Assembly (NCBI GenBank): GCA_021234155.1 | Contig: JAJEKV010000036.1 | Location: 14,560,863 to 14,624,862 of the forward strand | Reading direction: 5' to 3' | DNA: 64,000 nt | From: Isoetes taiwanensis | Taxonomy: Eukaryota > Streptophyta > Lycopodiopsida > Isoetales > Isoetaceae | Part shown: positions 56,073-64,000 of the stretch, piece by piece | Position numbering within the stretch: position 1 is the first letter of the stretch | Layout of the letters: each line of letters starts with the position of its first letter | Position numbers and translations under genes: made by a program | The notes under the pieces: generated by a model | The model's database searches: none | Told to the model about the DNA's origin: nothing | Seen by the model: the letters and a program-made list of their open reading frames with translations, nothing else

Positions 56073-58312
56073 TTGGCCGCGAATGTCGTTTCTTCGGACC
56101 ATACCTCTTCAGCCTTTGAAGCCTCGGTGGGTGCCCATCTTCAAAGCCCTCATCCGTCATTACCTTCACGGGTCCCATTTCTCATGCATCCACTTCGGAA
56201 TCTTTTTCATTCCCTTCCTCAAAACCAGCGGTCGCACCTTCACGCCCATACTTCTCGGGTCCCCGGCACAACACCACGCGTATTCTTGTCTCTTCTTCTT
56301 CCACGTAATCCATGCCCTCCATTTCTCCTCATGTCTCGACGCGTCCCAGGACAAAACAACAACGGGGCCCTGCACCTCTTCCTCCCCAAAGGGCCCTCTA
56401 TAAATATCAACAGATGTTCAAGCCGTTGTCCCAAGCTTCAAGACTCCCAAGACGCTTTCATGAATGGAGTTCAAAGAGCTGGAGGCATCGGAAAATACGC
56501 ACGTGGATCTTCAAAGCGCCACCACGCAGTTCGGACCACGGAAGACAAACTTCAAGAAAAACACGAGGCTCTTTTGCAGACCCGTGAGGATCTCAAGAAT
56601 GCAAAGATCAGTCCAGCCTCCGCTTTTGTTGATCAACGTGGCTTCGATTTATAAACCACAATTCAGGGAATTGCCGGAGCGAGTCAAGGCCAAGGATAAC
56701 CTCCTGGCGACAAAGACAAAGACCTTGCCAAACTTAACACCTTGTATACAAAGCTTTCTAGAGTTACAACACTCAAGTCCATGACCTTACCGAACGTGAT
56801 GCTCGATCACCTCCTTAGAAGCTCAAATGCTTTCCATCGACCAATTAGCTCACGCCTCTCCAAGATCGCCTCACGGAGGCTAAAGAAACGAAGATCATTG
56901 ATGATGCCGAGATCACATACCCTGGGCCATCCCTCTTCACATGGCATGCTCTCATAAACGTCCGTGGATCACCAATGCCTTACGCTGAAAAAGGAGAACC
57001 GGACCGACCTCGGGCTGTCCAGCTCAGCAAAGGCCATTTCAATCACGGAGAGGCCCAAAATAAACAGGAGGGCTATATTGATATTGCTACCCACATCCCT
57101 CGGGATTTCTCCACTCCCTCCGATTATACGGACTATGTGGTTGCCCGACGCCACCTTTTCCTTCCCGAAGTGGTACGGCCGGGCGGCGGATAATCAACGA
57201 CCACTCCACGGTCTGGATTTTCTAAGGATCGGCGGATCTTTCAGCCGAAGACAAAGGTTTACTTTGTGCCCTCTTGGTTTTTGATCAGGTCAACCTATTG
57301 AAGATCCCGGATTTGGTCATCGTCAAGAAACGTTCACCCAATGGCCTATGTTTTTCATGACTTCTATCCGGCCGAGCATACATGATAAATTCAAGATGAG
57401 GCCCATGTCGTGTTTCGAGCCAACTCCCATCTTTGCTTTGTTATTGGACACTTTCCTGTATTTAAAGGATGCTTGATCGCTCTCCCACTTTTGGGCGGTA
57501 CATGCACGAACTTGCTCATCACTTACCCTGCGGTGAAACCTTTGGAGCGAATGCGGAGAAATTTAAGCGCATCCACGATGATCTTCGGTTTGCCAAATTT
57601 ATATCGCGGCGCAGGGAGGCTGTCAATTCGTGTGTATACGGAAACAAGACCATCCCCACGGGTTGGGTTAATCCTCACATCTATACTCGGCTCTACGGCT
57701 TGAATGGGACCGGTGGTGCGTGCTCTTGATCGGACCTTGTTATTCGTGAGTCGGGCAGCCCGCCCGCGGGCATAGCTCCTCTCCATATGCTTCATTGGGG
57801 TCCCTCCGCCCTCAGGTTTCTCACCTTTGGTAGCGTCTTCCGTTTTGGACCAAAAGTCTGGAAGGCCATCTTTGGAGTGGACCCCCCTGCGGTCTCGGCG
57901 GATCTCGGTGGGATCCGCGTTTTGTCGGGCAGCTCAATTGGGGGATGGTGCCACCTTGGTCCACCGCGACAATTGGATCTATGTGCCAATGGCGTGGTTG
58001 GCAAAGGCTAGCGTCTTTGTTCATGGCCTTGATGCCTTCTTGCGACGTTTCCCTCACCGACCCATACGTTCACCGCAAGCGGCTTACGTGGTTGCTCTCA
58101 AGTGCCTCCTTATGGCTTCCTTAAATCGGCGGCGCCCTATTTTTATTGCAACCCGACGCCCGCGTCGGTGCCTTGGCCCCTCGGACTGCCTTCTCATGGA
58201 GGTGCCGTTCACCGTTCCCTCTAAGATCGCCTTTGAAGACATGGTAAATTTCGGGGATTTCTCCTTGGCCATCCATCCACTTGGGCTTAACACTCGAAGC
58301 TCTTCAAATTAG
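56073..58312 (+). pseudogene. Unidentified sense ORF region 3' of gypsy pol
   Basis: Several plus-strand open pieces follow one another in shifting frames and look like one decayed coding region. 56,073-56,654 ends with a heptad-like stretch (TEDKLQEKHEALLQTREDLK); 56,975-57,193 reads GYIDIATHIPRDFSTPSDYT and VVARRHLFLPEVVRPGG; 57,469-57,729 reads YMHELAHHLPCGETFGANAE and KTIPTGWVNPHIYTRLYGLN; 57,827-58,312 includes HRDNWIYVPMAWLAKASVFV. No signal peptide, membrane helix or known envelope feature is evident, so I do not call it env. It sits where third ORFs occur in some gypsy lineages. Function unknown. Confidence 0.4.
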
Positions 58313-58445
58313 CCCGGGATCTCATTGGCGAATTACCACAATGGCGGCCCTCATTCCCGTGGAGATCACTTTCAAGCTACTTAGGGTTCCACGCCGCCGA
58401 AACACTTCCTCCTTTTCTTCACCGCGAGTGTCGTTTGGTGGGGAG

Positions 58446-58889
58446 TGTTAGTCTGTATGTCCCGTATAGGACTATTCATGCATAATGACCAATGGACCAA
58501 GTCAAGGCCAAGGACCCGGTTACTTGATTAAAAGGCCCCGTGAAGACCAAACAGCGGTCATTCACGCTCAAAGGGCAATACGGCCAAGAGGAGGCGCTCG
58601 GACAAATGACGGCCGCCCGCGTCGGCGTCAGTGCTTGATTTCGAGCATTTCAAGAGGCACCGCCAAAGTATTCCTGCAAAATCAAGCCTCCTTCCGTGAG
58701 CACCGCAAATCCGAGGTGTCTATATTGGGCCAAAGGCCATTGTACTATATATATGAGTAGAGCTAGCACTTGAGTTTTAGATGAGTTTTGAGTCTTGTCT
58801 CACTTGAGTTTTCCATTGCAGAGCTCATGTATCTTCATTGACATCAAGGAAGTTGTTCTCATTATTGTGATCTCATTGTTCTCTTTTGC
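58446..58889 (+). repeat. 3' LTR of the gypsy element
   Basis: About 444 bp starting TGTTAGTC behind a GGTGGGGAG purine-rich stretch. It has the same TATA-like block and the same end (ATTGTTCTCTTTTGC) as the 5' copy. Confidence 0.85.
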
Positions 58890-61800
58890 CAGACCATCAA
58901 GGAAGTGGTCTGGCAGAAAGTGCTCATGCCATCTATGCTACTGCATACTCGATGATCCACGTCACCTGCGTACATTAGCTACCGGATGATATGATGAGCA
59001 AGTCTGCACTTCCCCCTCCCACCCCCAACCTCCATGATGTGCAAGTCAATTCTCGAGCTGATCAATGTATAACCTAAACAACGTAGAAAAGAGTGGGCAC
59101 CCTGCCTTTGGGGGGAGGGGGGGTGCATGCATGCTAAGCATGTTTCATATGGGGCCTGTATAAGGCATTATATAAGTCATAGGGACTCCAATCATATCAA
59201 TCTTTCTGTAGTTTCTCCCTGGGACCATGTCGAAGATTTTGGCAATCTACAAAGCAACAATATAGATCATGTCGTCCGTTTCTATTGTCTTCTATCAAAA
59301 TACACAATGTGATGATATGGTTTATGGTTGAGTGTTTGGGCCTGAGCCTGCTTGTGCAAGTATTCGTACCCTACAATGAGCTGATCATGATTGTGCGATG
59401 GTTAGCAGGGGAATGTGATTATGCATTGGAGCCACTTGTTGACAATCCATGTGAGGGGAAGCCTTCCAGAAGGGCTCTATTGAACTGAGAGGTAAGGATG
59501 GTGACAATCTGTGATCTAGCCCATTTTAAATGTTTCGTGTGCATGCCATCTAAATATATAGCCTTGTCATTTGTAAGACGTAGCCTTTAGTGACATTTGC
59601 CTATGTTTGCTTGGCCTTGCTATTTTTGGCACCTCACTCTGCACTCTACTCGGATCATAGAACTACATCAAGTATTGCTCCCACTGCCCTTGAGAGACGT
59701 TTTCAGTAGGTTGCAGGGTGTCTATGTAGCACGCTTCTCAAAGACATCTTCGGGTGACGATCAACGAGATATAACATTTCCTGACGTGCCTTCTTGCCCG
59801 TGAGGAAAGTTTTGTAGTATCACCAACCTAAGCTAGTACTGAGTATTAAACCATCTGTTCTAATGAAAACATGCTGAACACACAAACCTTCTTATATGTC
59901 TTCTTCCAAGGCATTGTTCGACATTAAGACGGATCGTGTGGGAGGCTATAGAATTTCCTCTAACTCTTCTGATAGAAACTTGGCATAAGCCTCTGCCTAA
60001 CTATAACCCATGCAAAGTTGAGGCATGTGGGAGTGGTCTAGTAATGGATCTGAATCTACTTCCTCATCCCTACTGCTGTTTGTTCCCACTTGCAGATGCT
60101 TGACAAGGTGCTCTATCACAAGCACATAATCAACAACACTGGATCGGCCCCCCTGATTCTCCTATCTACATTGGATCAACAACACTGGCGAGGGAGAAAA
60201 ACGGTCATTGCTTGAGACCATTGCAAATGAGCAAGTCAAATATGTTACACATTTGAATAAGTTGTCTTCAAATAAAGTCTTCTACTGTCTGAAGCTGCAA
60301 TATGTCATCTGCCAGAGGGTTGAGCTTCCTTAATTCCTCGTGCCTATCCTTGTATACAAATCTCCAACAGGCATCACATGTCCTAGCTGTCCGTGCTGTT
60401 TAATGTCATCATATAGATCGATATATGGATCCAACCTGTCAATGAGTGCCTATGATAAAATTGAATCTGCATAATGCGACGACAAAAAGGGTTTTTTATA
60501 CTGGCTCTACACTCTTATCCACATGTAGTAATCACACATTTTCTATGGTGTATGGTTGATTAAGAAAAGTCTTTAGGCATATTCTTCCCCTGAAATAAAA
60601 ATAAAAAATTTCCCCATGTTCATGAGAGTTTGCAAATGAGAATATGATTATTCTTTACTTAAAAGCTACCTCGTGGCTTATTGAAGCTTGATTGCTTTAT
60701 CATATAGCATAAGATATCAAACTTGCATAGAACATTCCCTGTATAGTGACGTGGCTAAAAATGCCAGCCCAATTTAAATCTAATAACCTATCCTTCTTTA
60801 CAAGCCTTAAGCATAAGTACCATAGATCAGCGAGCATCATTGAAATGTATATGAATGAAAACCAAAGGTATCAATATCTTGAATTGCTCATGTTTATTAT
60901 AAAAAACAAATTGGCTGCCATTTGACACAATTACATGTTAGATTTATATAAGACAATAATAAGAAAGAGAATCCGGGAGAGAGAAAAACAACACTCAAAT
61001 TTAGCTAAGGAGTTTATCAATTGTTGGACTTTAGAATGGTTCATAGATTTGGAATCAAAGAAATGTTTGTTGAGGCCGTCGCAATAAATTTCTTCTAAGC
61101 CTTGGGAGTGTGGATGATGTATCTTCCTTATAAATGCACTATTATTGGATATTTTTCACAATAGATTTTAAGCCCATTTCATATTCAGTGAACTAGAAAG
61201 ATAGTCGAAGCCCAAAGATCTTTGTTGTAATTTGCAATGAGATACGTGATGCTTAAATTTTGTTAATTTGCTATGTTATTTTAGTAGGCAGAAAAGCTTA
61301 ATACATTGTTCTACAACAAAAGCGACAACCAAATAAGTTTTACAAAAATCTACCTTTTACGGATGGAGCTTCATAACTCTAGATTCTAGCTGATTTCAAT
61401 ACAAGTAATAGATAGGGATAATGAAGTGATCAATAACCTGGTACTGATGAGGCCTAAATTTTACTTTGCTTTTAATCTCTTTCTATATATAAATTATAAT
61501 TTTGAACGTAAGATATAGTGGTTGAGTGCAATTAAGGTGCAAAAGTCGATGATGGATTTGAAGGCAAGTGAATGATGGGATCTTGACAATGTATTATATG
61601 GTAATTGCACTATGTGGGCTTGAGATGGCCCAACAAAACAAAGCACCCTAATTACTGGATGGTCAAGTTAAACTATGGTAAATCATGGTTATTGCATTGA
61701 ACACAAAATACAGCCCATGAATATGGCAGTCGTTTTAACACGATTGTGCGCGACATACAACAATGCTTGATTTGCAATGTAAACGCAAATAAAACAACAT

Positions 61801-62236
61801 TATACTGCCTAAACTAATCAAACAATGTCGTGTGGCAAAGTTTCTGTCTTTGAAACTCGACATAAAGTTGCGGTGCTGCAAGCGTTTCAGTGGATTCTCT
61901 TTTACCCTGCATTTCAAATGACTTACCAAGCATTCCGATGGATCTATACTCCATGCTATTGAGTTTACTTTGCATTTTGGCAATATACTTGTCGAAGTTG
62001 CACCAAGGAATCCGAACGCCCTAGCTCCCAAAACAAAGGCAAAAATGAATTGTATTGAAATGAATGTGAGAATACAAGATATATATAAAGGGCAATCAAT
62101 AATAATTGCTTCCGTTACCAAGCACTCCTAATTATGCCGTAGCTAATTATGACAAGTGGAGGGTCGTTGCTAGATTCTAATAAAGTGCTTAATCAACATC
62201 TATATGCTGAGTGCTGTAAGTGTTGATACATCACAT
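58890..62236. other. Intergenic DNA without a recognised gene
   Basis: Directly behind the 3' LTR is a perfect hairpin, GCCAGACCA with TGGTCTGGC (9-bp stem, 58,888-58,914). A G-rich run (GGGGGGAGGGGGGG) lies near 59,110. The remainder is A/T-rich with short open frames and no family I can name. Confidence 0.55.
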
Positions 62237-64000
62237 CTAGCAGTAAGATGGTGATCTCAATATCATATAACTTGACACTCCTCCTTGATGAGAGGTCACC
62301 ATCTCCATGCTCAACCTCGCTTGAAGAAAAAGATACATAGCCCTATTTCTTGTTGATCCAAGCAATGGCAGCATTGGCAAGCATAAACAGATATCGGATG
62401 TGGACCTAGAGTTGTTTGTCATATCGCTAAGTGATGGATCATTGTATGTCCATGATGAAAAAGCATCACTACTGTGGCAATATAGAAGGCCATAATCAGC
62501 AATACCGTTCAAGTATCTGAGGATGTGGTTGACCCATTTTCAATGTGTATGTCATGGATCTGCCAAAAATTGGCTAAGAGCTACAAGTCTAGTTGCAAAC
62601 CATGCAATACATGAGGCTGTCAATCAATTGCCGAAATGGAACTTTTTCCATAGAAAGATGCTCAGCATCAGGTTGTGAGCAACCTTTCTTGGTAAGAAGA
62701 GAACCTGGATTCGTAAAGACTTTAGATGAATTGTCAATCAGCCAAGCCAAAGCGCTCAAGCTTTTCTTCAATGTACTTTTGAGAGATATGAAAAAATCCC
62801 TTTGTTTCGATCTCTTGCAATTTCTAAATCCAAACAGTAGTTAGCTTCACCCAACTCTAGCATTGGAAACTTAGCAGCAAGCCTTGTCTTGAAGTCAGCA
62901 ATATGCTCATTATTGCTGCCTATGAGCACAGAATCATCCATGTACAAGCAATGATGAGTAGGAACTTGCCTTGACGGCAGACACAGATATTAGAATCAGC
63001 CTCAATGGGCTGGAATCCTCGATCTCAGAAGAAAGAATCTACGGTCTTGTTCTAAGGACAGGATGCTTGCTTTAACCCATAAAGTGCCTTCGCCAATTTG
63101 CATACTAACTGCTCAACACTACCTTTGACGTAGCCTTTGAGGTTGCTTCATATATATTTCTTCATCAAGTTTGCCATTAAGAAATGCTGTTTTGACATCT
63201 ATTTGATGAACCTCAAGATTGTAATGAGCAAAAAATACAAGAAGAATATGAATGCTCATCATCTTGACCATTAGAGAACATGCTTCCAAGTAATCAATGC
63301 TGTACTGCTATAAAACCTTGTACAACTAAAAGTGAGCTTTGTAGCTGTTGATGGTGCCAAGAGGACGGGGCTTATATCTATAGACCCATTTATTACCCAC
63401 GACCTTCCGATCATGAGGAAGAGGAACCAATTCCCAAGTGCCATCCATTTCATGGTCCATTGCCTGCTGCCACAATGAGGCGCATCAGCACATGAAATAG
63501 CTTCACGATGGCTGGTGCGTTCACTTATAACAGTAGCACCACAAAACTCCATAATGTTGGACATACTTTTATCATAGAAGGCAAACCTCTGAGGAGGAAA
63601 ACACTTCATTTTTTCTTGACCAAGTCTTTTGACTCCTCCCTGATCACGACGATCAAGATCATCTCCTTGATTGCATGGGTCAAAATCTCCTTCTTGATCA
63701 GATGGATCAAAATCTCCTCTGTGATCAGGAAATAGGAGTTAAGCACTGCAGGTTCTGAAACCATGCAGGTGCTGGAATATCAGAAATTGAGTCCAATGGA
63801 TTAGAAATTGCGGCGTCGCCATGCAGAGATATCTCCACATTAGAAGTTTTTGAACCTTGCTGAAATGCAGGGATATCTTCATGAAAAATAACATCTTGAC
63901 TAACCCAAAACTTCTTGGTGTCCAGATCAATCAGCCTATAACGTTTGCATTGGTCAGAAGAACCCATAAAGATAATTTTCTTGCTGGTAGGCTCAAGATT
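62237..64000 (-). mobile_element. Decayed Ty1/copia relic, cut by the window edge
   Basis: The minus strand carries copia pol in broken frames from the window end downward: MGSSDQCKRYRLIDLDTKKF and WVSQDVIFHED (63,967 on, the region between integrase and RT), RT entry traces (QWTMKWMALGNW-like, shifted, about 63,480; KWVYRYKPR in another frame), KALYGLKQA-like sequence (about 63,090), PDAEHLSMEKVPFRQLIDSL then MYCMV (62,670-62,590), and an RNase H trace (GIADYGLLYCHSSDA, STRNRAMYLFLQARLSMEM; 62,512-62,237). Stops and shifts are frequent. Gag and the LTRs are not seen inside the window. Confidence 0.72.

Larger units (their letters stand above)
48202..58889 (+). mobile_element. Decayed full-length Ty3/gypsy retrotransposon
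   Basis: About 10.7 kb between two similar LTRs. The order gag, protease, RT, RNase H, integrase is that of Ty3/gypsy elements. The pol part ends near 54,590, leaving about 3.85 kb before the right LTR with extra open frames on both strands. The LTRs differ by many substitutions and indels, and all coding parts carry stops or frame changes, so the insertion is old. No target duplication was found, because the LTR outer ends are eroded. Confidence 0.88.

Noticed and set aside
56073-58312. Envelope gene of a gypsy-type retrovirus
   Set aside because: Position alone is suggestive; no signal peptide, membrane anchor or cleavage site can be seen, so the function is left unknown.

Overview
This window is nuclear DNA of a land plant with a large, repeat-rich genome. 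The evidence is a spliced SWI/SNF remodeller gene with plant-type introns and homology to the Arabidopsis MINU/CHR12-CHR23 subfamily, together with Ty1/copia, Ty3/gypsy, LINE, MULE and MITE-type elements. A fern, lycophyte or other large-genome plant would fit the long introns and the density of decayed transposons, but the lineage cannot be fixed from the window alone. Only one conventional host gene is clear; most of the rest is nested mobile DNA. || Layout. 1-1,530: exon-like pieces of an unidentified minus-strand gene. 1,569-8,795: a complete Mutator-like element (MULE) with a perfect 9-bp target duplication and unusual terminal inverted repeats of about 550-650 bp built from a GGAATCACC-type repeat; it holds a decayed FAR1/MULE transposase and several kb of unidentified cargo. 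9,295-12,755: minus-strand Ty1/copia relic split by a 5'-truncated LINE with a poly-A tail. 12,829-18,216 and 22,037-26,694: two neighbouring tracts that open with the same small palindrome and close with a second, shared palindrome; the first carries fragments of a PPR gene and a DEAD-box RNA helicase gene. Between them (19,622-21,056, minus) lies a broken gene whose motifs match a Rep-type HUH endonuclease (HLHVQ followed by YCLK), which suggests a Replitron-like or other rolling-circle element. || 26,799-40,285: a 14-exon MINU/CHR12-like chromatin-remodelling ATPase gene. Its sixth-kilobase-scale intron 12 holds a young 5.26-kb Ty1/copia element (identical 5-bp target duplications, 215-bp LTRs about 98% identical), and intron 5 holds a 362-bp Tourist-like MITE. 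Exon 10 carries two 2-nt gaps relative to the expected reading frame just before the DEGH box, so the gene is either damaged or misassembled there. || 40,286-48,201: intergenic DNA with two MITE-like inverted-repeat elements and a LINE relic. 48,202-58,889: a decayed 10.7-kb Ty3/gypsy element with gag, protease, RT, integrase, a small antisense ORF behind a promoter-like TATA/CCAAT arrangement, and a further unidentified sense ORF region in the position where env-like ORFs sit. 58,890-62,236: no recognised gene. 62,237-64,000: another minus-strand Ty1/copia relic cut by the window edge.
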